A stretch of DNA of 64,000 nt from Alcaligenaceae bacterium (GTDB lineage Bacteria; Pseudomonadota; Gammaproteobacteria; Burkholderiales; Burkholderiaceae_B). Within the stretch, counting starts at the first letter, position 1. The number at the start of each line of letters is the position of its first letter. Below are positions 9,090-17,683 of this stretch, one piece after another. A program made the translations under genes and the position numbers. Under the pieces are notes generated by a model that did no database searches, was not told the origin of the DNA, and saw only the letters and a program-made list of their open reading frames with translations. The stretch covers positions 1 to 64,000 of the forward strand of contig JAUNUJ010000003.1 of assembly GCA_030538235.1 (NCBI GenBank), in the 5' to 3' direction.

Positions 9090-9132
9090 TATTAAGGCAC
9101 CTTAATTTGATAAGAAGCAAACCCCCTTTGTC

Positions 9133-10035
9133 ATGGCTCAACTAAAAGTTCTTACATACAATATTCACAAGGGTAAAGCACCCTTGGGGATTCGCCCGTC
9201 ATTTGCACACTTAAAGGGCGCGTTACAACGTGAAAATGCAGATTTAATCTTTTTGCAAGAGGTGCAGGGTCGTAATGATCTTGAGGACGCTTTGCATAAT
9301 CAACCGGAACGCCTGGCTGAAGCATTAGGTATGCATGTGGTTTATGGTCGCAATGCGATTCGACGCAAAACAGATCACGGCAATGCGCTTTTGAGTCGGT
9401 ATCCGATTATCTGCCAAGATAATCAGGATATCTCAGATCATCGACTGGAGCAACGCGGAGTTCTGCATGTACAAGTGCAGGTAGAAGAGCGCATTGTGCA
9501 TTGTTTTGTGGTGCATTTGGGGCTTTTCAAACAGAGTCGTAAGCGGCAAACTGAGGCCATCGCTTCACGTATTAATAGTATGGTTCAAGAGGATGAGCCG
9601 ATTATTATCGCCGGTGATTTTAATGATTGGACTGAGCATTTAAGTAGTGATTTGATGTCTATCTTACACTTACAAGAAGTGTTTGAGGATGAAGCTAAGC
9701 GAATCGATATGGAGTTTCCGGCGGTTAAGTTAAATTTCCAAAAGGGTCTTAGCGAGATGACCGAAATTTGGCAAAACCCTGAGCTTAAAAACCGTCTTGA
9801 GCGTTTGGCGAGTTATATGAAAACCGATAGTTTTAAGCGTTTGACCGAGGCTTTTTTTATTGAGCGACGTTACTATAATCCGCGCACCTTTCCGGCTTCA
9901 TTTCCTTGGTTGCGCCTAGACCGTATGTATCAGCGTGGTTTTGAAATTCATACCACGGAAGTCCTTAAAGGTAAACCATGGACAAAAATTTCGGATCACC
10001 TTCCTTTAAGTGCTAAGCTTAGATTGTTAAAGTAG
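9133..10035 (+). CDS. Endonuclease/exonuclease/phosphatase family protein with internal insert
   Basis: Soluble 300-residue protein of the DNase I/EEP fold, similar to YbhP-like proteins. Seen motifs are TYNIHKG (8-14), FLQEVQG (Glu43), HLGLF, GDFNDW (161-166), RLDRMY (261-266) and the final SDHLPL (287-292), so the metal and catalytic residues appear complete. Residues about 188-247 form a Lys/Glu-rich, apparently helical segment that splits the last part of the fold and makes it about 50 residues longer than the usual 250. Substrate (nucleic acid, lipid or phosphoester) is unknown. waaC follows 9 bases later, so it is likely cotranscribed with LPS core genes. Confidence 0.8.
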   Translation: MAQLKVLTYNIHKGKAPLGIRPSFAHLKGALQRENADLIFLQEVQGRNDLEDALHNQPERLAEALGMHVVYGRNAIRRKTDHGNALLSRYPIICQDNQDISDHRLEQRGVLHVQVQVEERIVHCFVVHLGLFKQSRKRQTEAIASRINSMVQEDEPIIIAGDFNDWTEHLSSDLMSILHLQEVFEDEAKRIDMEFPAVKLNFQKGLSEMTEIWQNPELKNRLERLASYMKTDSFKRLTEAFFIERRYYNPRTFPASFPWLRLDRMYQRGFEIHTTEVLKGKPWTKISDHLPLSAKLRLLK

Positions 10036-10044
10036 TGAGGGTAT

Positions 10045-11046
10045 ATGACAAAAAAAATACTCATTGTGCGTTCATCCTCTTTAGGTGATCTGGTCTTTGT
10101 GTTACCGGCAATTTCAGATATTGCCAAACACTTTCCGGGAGCGACCATTGATTGGGTGGTAGAGGAAGCTTTTGCTGAAATACCATCGTGGCATCCTGCG
10201 GTTAATCGTGTGATTACTATTTCACATCGTCGTTGGCGCAAGAACTGGTGGAGTCGTGATGCTAGGCGTGAGCGTGCTGAGTTCAGAAAAAAAGTGCGCC
10301 AGGCTAATTACGATATTGTGCTTGATATGCAGGCTTTGATGAAGTCAGTCTGGGTCGTACGTCAGACTCTTGGTGAGCGTCATGGACTTGATTGGAAATC
10401 AGCCAGGGAGCGTTTGGCTTCCTTGTTTTATCATAAGCGACATCGGGTGGAATTCTGGCAACCAGCTGTGATTCGACAGCGTGAATTGGCAGCTTTAGCC
10501 CTAGACTATCAATACGAAGGACCGCCGGATTTTGGTTTGCAAGCCTTTACTGATGGGGTGGAAATTCAGAACTATGCGGTCGTGATGCCGTCTGCGAGCC
10601 GTGATGATAAGCTTTGGCCCGACGACGACTGGCATGCTGCTCTGGACTTATTGGTTGAGCACGGATTGGAGCTGCGCGTGTTGGCGGGCAATGCCAAAGA
10701 GGCTGAACGAGCCGCCGATTTAGTTAAAAAATACCCCAATGTTCGTTTCTTAACGGCTTTGCCTCTTGAGCAGGTAGCTCATGAGTTGGCAGCTGCTCGC
10801 TTGATGATTGGTCTGGACAGTGGTTTGACCCATCTGTCAGCGGCCTTGGGTCGCCCAACGATCGGGATCTACTGTGCTTCGACACCGGTGCGTACTCCCT
10901 TAACCGGTGCCGGTATGACAGCGAGTTTAGGCGATCGGGGGGTGCCACCGACTCGGGATGCTGTTATTTTAAAGTTAAATCAAGCGTTAGGTGTCCCACA
11001 AGAAGGTACCTCCGAGGAGTTATTGGCTGACGCGTTGGAGTCTTGA
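10045..11046 (+). CDS. waaC: LPS heptosyltransferase I
   Basis: GT9-family glycosyltransferase of 333 residues that adds the first L-glycero-D-manno-heptose to Kdo in the inner core of lipopolysaccharide. The N-terminus ILIVRSSSLGDLVFVLPA is diagnostic, with IDWVVEE, the DLVLDMQAL-like segment around residue 97, and the donor-binding GLDSGLTHLSAALGRPTIGIY region near 250-275. The stop TGA shares one base with the ATG of waaA, implying translational coupling. GAGG precedes the start. Confidence 0.93.
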   Translation: MTKKILIVRSSSLGDLVFVLPAISDIAKHFPGATIDWVVEEAFAEIPSWHPAVNRVITISHRRWRKNWWSRDARRERAEFRKKVRQANYDIVLDMQALMKSVWVVRQTLGERHGLDWKSARERLASLFYHKRHRVEFWQPAVIRQRELAALALDYQYEGPPDFGLQAFTDGVEIQNYAVVMPSASRDDKLWPDDDWHAALDLLVEHGLELRVLAGNAKEAERAADLVKKYPNVRFLTALPLEQVAHELAAARLMIGLDSGLTHLSAALGRPTIGIYCASTPVRTPLTGAGMTASLGDRGVPPTRDAVILKLNQALGVPQEGTSEELLADALES

Positions 11047-12371
11047 TGAATCGATTCATCTATACTGCTCTGCTCAGACTAATTGCACCGTTTGCCTTTA
11101 AGTTGTTAGCGCGTAAGGCTGCGCGTGCAGGCGGTGTTTGGGAGATACGCTCGCCGCAGCGTTTCGGTCGTTATGTCGATGCCGATGTTGAGCAGAGCAT
11201 GGCTGTGAGTAGTGGTGAGGCTTTTAATTTTCAGCGTCCGATTTGGGTGCACGCCGTTAGTCTTGGCGAGACTCGTGCTGCTCAGCCATTAATTCAGGTT
11301 TTACTTGATCAAGGGTTTCCGGTTTTGTTGACACATATGACCGCAACCGGTAGAGCAATGGGGGCGTCTTTTTTTACCTCATACTTAGCTTCAGGGCAGT
11401 TGCGCCAAGCTTGGATTCCCTATGATTTGCCTGAGGCGGTCAAGGGTTTTTTTAGGTACTGGCAACCGCGTTGCGGCATCTTGATCGAAAGAGAGATTTG
11501 GCCTAATTTGCTTGCCGAGGCAAAGTCTCAACACGTGCCGATGGTGGTGGTCAGTGCTCGTTTTTCGGCGTCTTCTCTTAAGCAAGCGCGCTGGATGGGC
11601 AAGGTGCTCAAAGACGCTTTTGCTTCCTTGCAGTTGGTGTTGGCACAAAGTCCAGATGACCTTAAGCGATTGCAAAGTTTTGGTCTTAATAAGGTCGAGC
11701 TAGCAGGTAATTTAAAATTTGATGTTGATATTGCCGAATCGCTTGTTCGGGAGGCACGAGATTTAAAAGAATCATTGCAGCGCAACGTTGTGGTGATAGC
11801 GAGTACTCGCGATGGCGAGGAAGTTATGTTTTTGGATGCCCTACTAAAAAGCCAGGCAGCAAATCCCACATCACCCATTGAGCCTTTATATGTCTTGGTG
11901 CCACGTCACCCGCAGCGATTTGACGAGGTACGACAGCTCTTGGCGAAATCAAATCTGACTTATTGTTGTCGTTCAAGGCAGCCTTCACTAGAGGAGCTTA
12001 GCCATTGTCAAGTGCTTTTAGGTGATAGTCTGGGTGAGATGTTTTTTTATTATGGTTTGGCGGATGTGGCGATTATCGGGGGTAGTTTTGCGAACTTTGG
12101 TGGACAAAACAATATCGAAGCCAGTGCACTTGGCGTACCGGTGATTGTGGGGCCACACACGGCTAATTTTAAACAGGCAGTAGAAGATGCGATTGAGGCG
12201 GGTGCTACTTTGCGTTGTGAGTCGCCGGCGCAAGCGATAGCGCAGGCTGAGCAACTGCTCCAAAACACCACCCAGCGGCAGGCCATGAGTCAAGCCGCTA
12301 GCCAATGGATGTCTCAACACCGTGGCGCAACAGAGCGCACTATGCGTTATTTGCAGCCATTTTTGAAGTAG
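11046..12371 (+). CDS. waaA: 3-deoxy-D-manno-octulosonic acid (Kdo) transferase
   Basis: Membrane-associated GT30 enzyme of 441 residues that transfers Kdo from CMP-Kdo to lipid IV-A, before WaaC acts. One N-terminal hydrophobic anchor is followed by WVHAVSLGETRAAQPL, the HMTATGR segment, the acceptor motif EREIWPN, and the C-terminal donor site with GGSFANFGGQNNIEA. The ATG at 11046 overlaps the waaC stop in TGATG and is preferred over an upstream TTG. Together with waaC it forms an inner-core pair. Confidence 0.95.
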   Translation: MNRFIYTALLRLIAPFAFKLLARKAARAGGVWEIRSPQRFGRYVDADVEQSMAVSSGEAFNFQRPIWVHAVSLGETRAAQPLIQVLLDQGFPVLLTHMTATGRAMGASFFTSYLASGQLRQAWIPYDLPEAVKGFFRYWQPRCGILIEREIWPNLLAEAKSQHVPMVVVSARFSASSLKQARWMGKVLKDAFASLQLVLAQSPDDLKRLQSFGLNKVELAGNLKFDVDIAESLVREARDLKESLQRNVVVIASTRDGEEVMFLDALLKSQAANPTSPIEPLYVLVPRHPQRFDEVRQLLAKSNLTYCCRSRQPSLEELSHCQVLLGDSLGEMFFYYGLADVAIIGGSFANFGGQNNIEASALGVPVIVGPHTANFKQAVEDAIEAGATLRCESPAQAIAQAEQLLQNTTQRQAMSQAASQWMSQHRGATERTMRYLQPFLK

Positions 12372-12417
12372 ACTATGAGATGAATTTATTTTATTTGTCT
12401 AAAGAAAAACAATTGTT

Positions 12418-13302
12418 ATGCCTTTAATCACCTTACCGCCGTCGGCTCAATTAGCGACGAAAATCAAAGAAGAGTTGCCCGGTTTTGCCGAGGTCCAATG
12501 GGTCGATCAGATCGATTCAACTAATACACAATTAATCAGTAGTGCGCGTCAGCGTGAGCCGGTGCAAGAGCGGCCGAGTTTATTGGGGGCGCATCATCAA
12601 ACTAGCGGTAAGGGTCGCGGCGGTCGTCACTGGAAGGATTTGGACAAGACCACTTTAATGTTCTCTTGCGCTTTTGATGTGGATATGCCGGCCACTCAAT
12701 TACCGATGTTGGCGCCGCTTTGTGGCATTGTGGTCTGTGAGCAGCTACGTCAACTGGTTGGTCCACAGAATCAGCATCGTTTAAGTATGAAGTGGCCAAA
12801 TGACATTTTGTTTGATGGTGCTAAGTTATCCGGCTTGTTAGTTGAGGCTGTTAGGCCCACGGTAGGGCGTTTTTCTGCTCATCATCATGTGGTGGTTATT
12901 GGTATGGGTTTAAACTTATCGCATGCCAAGGCTTTGAGTGAGTCCTTGCAGAGAGCGGTAGCGGACTGGACTTCTGTGTTGTCGTCTTTGCAGGACAGAG
13001 AGCACAAGGCAGCAAACAACGTTAGCAGTATGGTCGCTTTGATAGCTAATGCTTGGTATCAGGCAGTTTTACAGTATCAAACAAATGGTTTTGAGCCGTT
13101 TGTAACGCGCCATGCCGCAGTAGATGCACTCAAAGGTCAAATGGTGGATGTGGTAAATGGTCAAGAGCTTATGTTTAGCGGATTGGCCCAGGGCGTCGAT
13201 AAAAATGCATGTTTACAAGTCATGACTGAAGAGGGTTTGAAGCAAGTGATTTACGGCGATATTTCAATCCGCGCAGTCGACGGAAAAACCATAGGAGAGT
13301 AG
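12418..13302 (+). CDS. birA: Biotin--[acetyl-CoA carboxylase] ligase, catalytic-domain type
   Basis: Biotin protein ligase of 294 residues that activates biotin as biotinyl-AMP and attaches it to BCCP. Signatures are STNTQL (34-39), GKGRGGRHW (64-72) and KWPNDI with LSGLLVE. There is no N-terminal helix-turn-helix, so it should not act as a biotin repressor, unlike E. coli BirA. coaX starts 4 bases after its stop; the pairing of birA with a type III pantothenate kinase is common in this group of bacteria. The start is a plain ATG with a poor Shine-Dalgarno. Confidence 0.92.
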   Translation: MPLITLPPSAQLATKIKEELPGFAEVQWVDQIDSTNTQLISSARQREPVQERPSLLGAHHQTSGKGRGGRHWKDLDKTTLMFSCAFDVDMPATQLPMLAPLCGIVVCEQLRQLVGPQNQHRLSMKWPNDILFDGAKLSGLLVEAVRPTVGRFSAHHHVVVIGMGLNLSHAKALSESLQRAVADWTSVLSSLQDREHKAANNVSSMVALIANAWYQAVLQYQTNGFEPFVTRHAAVDALKGQMVDVVNGQELMFSGLAQGVDKNACLQVMTEEGLKQVIYGDISIRAVDGKTIGE

Positions 13303-13306
13303 GAGC

Positions 13307-14167
13307 ATGTCTGATTGCGCGACGACCGTGCTCTTGATCGATGCGGGTAATACTCGAGTTAAATTTGCCTATTATGAATCGCTGTCTAGTACGACAAGCG
13401 AACAGGATCAGGCGGCAGCATCGCTGAAGTTCATTTTGACCCATGCTGAGCTTGCCGGTTTAGCCTCTCATTTGGCTTCATTTGATAGAAAACCGGCATT
13501 GGTGATAGGGGTTAATGTCGCCGGTCCTTTGGTGGGCGATAAGATTGTTGAGCAGCTTGATATGCATTGTGGTGACGAGCGCTATGAATTGCATTGGCTC
13601 ACGTCTCAACCTCAGCTTTTGCATTTAATTAATTCTTATGGAGATCATAGGCAACTGGGTGCAGACCGTTGGTTAGCGATGTTAGGTCTCAGTGTGCATC
13701 AACAGCTTCAACAGCAACCGGCTATGTTAGTCAGCTTTGGTACGGCGACCACGGTGGATACGGTTTTTCGTAATCAGTTTCTGGGGGGGCTGATTTTCCC
13801 TGGTTTACAATTGATGGCAGATAGTTTGGCTCGGGGTACCGCTCAATTACCCGCTATTAAGTGGGCGCAGTCGATGTTACCCGCAAGGTTTCCTGCTTCA
13901 ACAGCTGAAGCCCTAGAAAGCGGGATGATAGCAGCCCAAGTGGGGGCGGTTTTACGACAATGGTCTTGTGTTGTTGAGCGTTGTGAGTTGCAGCCGCTTG
14001 TGTTTTATGCGGGTGGTGCGGCGGATTATGTGATTCCTGAATTATCTCGCTTGTTGACAGCGCAAGCGAGCTTGCATGGATTTGATACAATAGAGCTGTT
14101 TCCCTTTGAAGATCCCGCATTAGCGGGATTGTTGGTTTATGCTCAGCATTGTTTGCAGCACAACTAA
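13307..14167 (+). CDS. coaX: Type III pantothenate kinase
   Basis: ASKHA-fold kinase of 286 residues catalysing the first step of coenzyme A synthesis. It shows the phosphate motif IDAGNTRVKF (11-20), GADRW (118-122), GTATTVD (145-151) with GGLIFPG after it, and the late YAGGAAD. In Bordetella the orthologue was also described as Baf, a factor affecting toxin expression; no such role can be read here. AGGAGC precedes the ATG and the gene is tightly linked to birA. Confidence 0.92.
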   Translation: MSDCATTVLLIDAGNTRVKFAYYESLSSTTSEQDQAAASLKFILTHAELAGLASHLASFDRKPALVIGVNVAGPLVGDKIVEQLDMHCGDERYELHWLTSQPQLLHLINSYGDHRQLGADRWLAMLGLSVHQQLQQQPAMLVSFGTATTVDTVFRNQFLGGLIFPGLQLMADSLARGTAQLPAIKWAQSMLPARFPASTAEALESGMIAAQVGAVLRQWSCVVERCELQPLVFYAGGAADYVIPELSRLLTAQASLHGFDTIELFPFEDPALAGLLVYAQHCLQHN

Positions 14168-14239
14168 GCTGTTAAGTGATTGTCCAATTAACATCAGAAT
14201 TTAGCTTTTAAAGCGATAGCTATAGAGTAAAAGAGCAGC

Positions 14240-14401
14240 ATGCGTACCATATTTTTCATACTTTTATTAGCAAACCTCGTGGTTTATGCGATGGGTGCCG
14301 GTTGGTTGGGTTTCAAGCCGAGTGAGCTTAAAATCAGTTCCGGTTCAGCGCGTGTGGTTGAGTATAAGCCTAGGGATATACGCATTGAGCCACTACCTTA
14401 G
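14240..14401 (+). CDS. Small membrane protein, 53 aa, possibly a cut-down SPOR-type protein
   Basis: An open frame from ATG 14240 to TAG 14401 encodes one N-terminal transmembrane helix (about residues 3-20, with LLLLANLVVYA-like composition) and a short periplasmic tail that ends RDIRIEPLP. AAAAGAG lies about 6 bases upstream. From memory, relatives of coaX in this family are followed by a gene whose product begins with the same 'LLLLANL' helix and goes on to a SPOR domain; here the protein stops long before any such domain. It may be a naturally short form or a shortened remnant. It sits in the plus-strand run between coaX and the hydrolase gene. Confidence 0.6.
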   Translation: MRTIFFILLLANLVVYAMGAGWLGFKPSELKISSGSARVVEYKPRDIRIEPLP

Positions 14402-14453
14402 GGGCATGGATTCAGGTATTGTTTGATTTAGGTTTAAAGGATTATGTTTAAAG

Positions 14454-15125
14454 ATGTCCCATGAGATTAAGTTTTTTCAGGGTGATGCAGGCATCGTCGA
14501 TGTGATGCTTGATTACCCAGACACAGAGCCCAAAGCTTGGGCCATTGTTTTACATCCACACCCCTTGTTCCAGGGGAGTCGCAATAATAAAGTAGTTACC
14601 ACCATCTCTCGTTTGTTGACAAATCATGGTTATGTGGTTTTACGTCCCAATTTCAGGGGGGTAGGCAAGTCCGAAGGAAGTTTTGATGAGGGGATGGGTG
14701 AGACTCAGGATATGGTGCAGGTGGTTCAGCAGTTCTTAGCCGACAATCCGCAGTTTTCCCAGTTGCCGTGGGTGATTGGCGGTTTTTCTTTTGGTTCAGC
14801 AGTGGCTGCGCAGTTGCATCAGGAAATTGAGGATTTAATTAAGGCTGCGCCTGAGCAGGCGGTTTTGACAATGCCTTCAGCTTTGTTATTGGCAGGCGTC
14901 GGTGTCTGGCGTTTCAGCTACCGTGATGTCAATCTGCCGACCAATACATTTGTGATTCATGGGGGCGATGACGAGGTGATTTCTCTGCATGACGCTTTTG
15001 AGTGGTTGACCGAGAAAAAGCAGGCGCTAACCGTCTTGCCGGGAGTAGGGCATTTTTTCCATGGTGCTTTAATTGAACTTCGTAAGCAATTAGAGCTCTA
15101 TCTTAAGGGCATAGGCCTGATTTAG
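14454..15125 (+). CDS. Alpha/beta hydrolase
   Basis: Cytoplasmic serine hydrolase fold of 223 residues, in the group often annotated as alpha/beta hydrolase or dienelactone hydrolase-like. The oxyanion HPHPLFQG motif, RPNFRGVGKSEG, nucleophile elbow GFSFGS, acid loop HGGDDEV and catalytic His in GVGHFFHG are all visible. No signal peptide. The start at 14454 lacks a clear Shine-Dalgarno but is the only sensible one. The substrate is unknown. The dacA gene follows after 47 bases. Confidence 0.85.
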   Translation: MSHEIKFFQGDAGIVDVMLDYPDTEPKAWAIVLHPHPLFQGSRNNKVVTTISRLLTNHGYVVLRPNFRGVGKSEGSFDEGMGETQDMVQVVQQFLADNPQFSQLPWVIGGFSFGSAVAAQLHQEIEDLIKAAPEQAVLTMPSALLLAGVGVWRFSYRDVNLPTNTFVIHGGDDEVISLHDAFEWLTEKKQALTVLPGVGHFFHGALIELRKQLELYLKGIGLI

Positions 15126-15172
15126 TTTTACAATAGCGATAATTTAATTTACAGCGATTTAGAGAAACGACG

Positions 15173-16432
15173 ATGTTGAAAAGAATACTGATTTTACTGG
15201 TACTGGCCGTGGTGGGTTTTGGTGCATACCAATTATTCTCTGGTCAAAAAGCCGACAGAGCGGATGGGCAAATCATTCTGCAGCCCACGCCGGCAGCGCA
15301 GATTGAGCCTGTTAATGTCTCTTCAATCATCCCTACAACCCCGGACACACCGACCGTGGCGAGTTTTTCCAATCTGGCTTTGCCTGAAATTGAGGCGCGA
15401 AGTTGGTTATTGATGGATGTCGATACCGGTCAAATCTTGGCGGAAAAAGAACCCGATGTGCGTGTGGAACCGGCTTCTTTAACGAAGTTAATGACCGCGA
15501 GTTTGGTGTTTGATGCCTTAGATAATAATCGTATTGCCCTCGATCAGGAAGTGATGGTTACCCCTGAAGCACGTGCCGCAATTGGTTCTCGCATGTTTAT
15601 TGAAATTAATACACCGGTTAAAATCAGCGAGTTAATCCAAGGTATGGTGGTGCAATCGGGTAATGACGCCAGTATTTTGCTAGCACAAACCATTGCCGGT
15701 TCGGTTAATGTCTTTGTGGACCAGATGAATAAACGTGCCCGTGACTTTGGTATGCCGAACTCAAGCTATGGTGATCCTACCGGTTTACCATCGGAGCAGA
15801 CCTATACTACGGCACGTGATATGTCTGTGTTAGCGCAACATATTATTTTGGATCATCCGGATCATTATCATTATTTCAGTCAGCCTGAATACAGTTACAA
15901 CAATATCAACCAACACAATCGCAATGGTTTATTACGTAGAAACTTAGGCGTAGACGGTTTAAAAACAGGCCATACCAATTCGGCCGGTTATAGCTTGATT
16001 ACTACCGCGGTGCGTGATGGTCGTCGTTTATTATCTGTTGTGATCGGCACTGAAAGCATTGCCTCTCGTGAGCGTGCTAATCAGGCTTTACTGGATTGGG
16101 GTTATGCGAATTTCGCGGCCCGTGAAGTCGCCGCTGCCGGAGAGGAAATTATTCAACCTCGGGTTTGGGAGGGTAAGAGTAAAACGGCTAAATTAGGTTC
16201 TAAAAACAAAGTGGCGGTCACCGTGCCACGCGGTCGTGAGGCTGAGGTACAGGCCATGACCCAGATTAATCAGAAACTTGTAGCGCCCCTTAGTGTGGGT
16301 CAACAGGTTGGAGTGGTGCAGTTTGTGTTGGATGGTCATATCGTTAAGCAGGATCCTCTAGTAGTGATCGAAGCGGTAGAGCAGGCGGGCTTATTTGGTC
16401 GTTTGTGGGATAAATTAATGAGCTCTTTCTAA
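15173..16432 (+). CDS. dacA: D-alanyl-D-alanine carboxypeptidase (PBP5/6 type)
   Basis: Low-molecular-weight penicillin-binding protein of 419 residues that removes the terminal D-Ala from peptidoglycan stem pentapeptides in the periplasm. A hydrophobic N-terminal segment (about 3-22) acts as signal or anchor, followed by a Pro/Thr-rich linker (to about 68). The active-site motifs are SLTK (Ser102, Lys105), SGN (162-164) and KTG (264-266). A C-terminal beta domain and a terminal amphipathic stretch (LFGRLWDKLMSSF) follow. It heads a run with dat, ybeD, lipB and lipA, an order known from related bacteria. Confidence 0.94.
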   Translation: MLKRILILLVLAVVGFGAYQLFSGQKADRADGQIILQPTPAAQIEPVNVSSIIPTTPDTPTVASFSNLALPEIEARSWLLMDVDTGQILAEKEPDVRVEPASLTKLMTASLVFDALDNNRIALDQEVMVTPEARAAIGSRMFIEINTPVKISELIQGMVVQSGNDASILLAQTIAGSVNVFVDQMNKRARDFGMPNSSYGDPTGLPSEQTYTTARDMSVLAQHIILDHPDHYHYFSQPEYSYNNINQHNRNGLLRRNLGVDGLKTGHTNSAGYSLITTAVRDGRRLLSVVIGTESIASRERANQALLDWGYANFAAREVAAAGEEIIQPRVWEGKSKTAKLGSKNKVAVTVPRGREAEVQAMTQINQKLVAPLSVGQQVGVVQFVLDGHIVKQDPLVVIEAVEQAGLFGRLWDKLMSSF

Positions 16433-16456
16433 GAGTTGATTTGAAGTGAGTTGGTG

Positions 16457-17335
16457 ATGATTGAAGAGTTGATTCCGGGTATAGCTGTTGATGTTGATGT
16501 CTATCTCAATGGCGATATTTTGCCTTTAAGCGAAGCTAAGATCTCGGTTTTGGATCGTGGTTTTATTTTCGGTGATGGCATTTACGAGGTGGTGCCGGTC
16601 TATCATCGCAAGCCGTTTCGTTTGGAACAGCATGTAGCACGCCTGATGCGTAGTCTAGATAAGATTTCTTTGCAGACGGACAAGACGGTCGAAGATTGGA
16701 AACATCTGATGACTCTAATGGCCGAGCGCGCCCCATGGGACGACTCCTTAGTTTATCTTCAGGTCACACGTGGTGTGGCTAAGCGTGACCACCAATTTCC
16801 CAATCCGCCGGTTAAGCCGACGATCTTTGTGATGGTTGCGCCTCGTGTGGCCCCTAGTGCCGAGGAGATCGCCAAGGGCTTGCGGACGGTCAGCATGCAA
16901 GATATGCGTTGGTTGCATTGCGATATCAAATCAGTTTCTTTGTTGGGTAATGTCTTATCAAAGCAGTACGCTGTGGATCGCGGTGTGGATGATGTGATTC
17001 AGTTTCGCGATGGTTATTTATCAGAAGCGTCTTCGGCCAATATCTGGGTGGTAAAAAATGGCACCGTAATTGCCCCGCCAAAAGATAATCTGGTACTTGA
17101 GGGCGTTCGTTACGGTTTGATTGAGGAGTTGTGTCGTACTGAGGGTATTCCTTTTGAATTGCGTGCCATTTCAAAAGAAGAAGTAGCGCAAGCTGATGAG
17201 ATCTTTTTGTCTTCAGCGACTAAAGAAATTCTGCCGATTGTTGAGTTAGATGCTCAAGCTATTGCAAATGGTGAGGTTGGCCCCATTTATAACCGATTAA
17301 AACAAGCTTATAACAAGGTGCTGGCAGCCCTTTAA
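16457..17335 (+). CDS. dat: D-amino acid aminotransferase
   Basis: PLP-dependent fold-type IV aminotransferase of 292 residues. The N-terminal VYLNGDILPLSEAKIS block, DRGFIFGDG, the lysine in CDIKSVSLLGNV that would bind PLP, and EASSANIWVV are family features. D-amino acid aminotransferases make D-Glu/D-Ala by transamination; branched-chain or aminodeoxychorismate lyase relatives are close, but the dacA neighbourhood favours the D-amino acid reading. ATG at 16457 is used; GTG and TTG just upstream are in frame. Confidence 0.85.
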   Translation: MIEELIPGIAVDVDVYLNGDILPLSEAKISVLDRGFIFGDGIYEVVPVYHRKPFRLEQHVARLMRSLDKISLQTDKTVEDWKHLMTLMAERAPWDDSLVYLQVTRGVAKRDHQFPNPPVKPTIFVMVAPRVAPSAEEIAKGLRTVSMQDMRWLHCDIKSVSLLGNVLSKQYAVDRGVDDVIQFRDGYLSEASSANIWVVKNGTVIAPPKDNLVLEGVRYGLIEELCRTEGIPFELRAISKEEVAQADEIFLSSATKEILPIVELDAQAIANGEVGPIYNRLKQAYNKVLAAL

Positions 17336-17343
17336 TTAATGAT

Positions 17344-17619
17344 ATGAAAGAAATCCCTAAAGAAGAATCCTTAATTGAGTACCCATGTGACTTTCCTATT
17401 AAAGTCATGAGCGTAAACCATCCTGAAATTATTCAGCTACTAATGCCGATTATTCTTGAGCATGATCCCGCTTTTGATCATGAAACCATCGAAGTACGTG
17501 AGAGCAGCAAGGGTAACTATGTGGGCTTAACGGTCACGGTACATGTTAAGTCACGTGAGCAACTGGATAATATTTACCGTGCGCTACATGGTCATGAGTT
17601 AGTTAAGGCCGTACTCTAA
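17344..17619 (+). CDS. ybeD: DUF493/YbeD family protein
   Basis: Small 91-residue protein of the YbeD family, with the typical YPCDFPIKVM start and VTVHVKSREQLD and IYRALHGHE near the end. The fold is ferredoxin-like and resembles regulatory (ACT-like) domains, but the role is unknown. It lies 8 bases behind dat and ahead of lipB; ybeD-lipB-lipA linkage is widespread in proteobacteria, which suggests a link to lipoate metabolism. Confidence 0.9.
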   Translation: MKEIPKEESLIEYPCDFPIKVMSVNHPEIIQLLMPIILEHDPAFDHETIEVRESSKGNYVGLTVTVHVKSREQLDNIYRALHGHELVKAVL

Positions 17620-17636
17620 GACGTTCTACTATTAGG

Positions 17637-17667
17637 TAGCTTAAGCTCAATATTTGGGCTTAAGCTA
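17637..17667 (+). promoter_or_regulatory. Strong inverted repeat between ybeD and lipB
   Basis: TAGCTTAAGC pairs perfectly with GCTTAAGCTA, extended by TCAA-TTGG to 14 pairs (one G-T) with a three-base loop. No T-run follows, so it is not a classical terminator. It ends 16 bases before the lipB start and may stabilise mRNA or affect lipB translation. Confidence 0.55.
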
Positions 17668-17683
17668 CTAATCAAACCTCATT

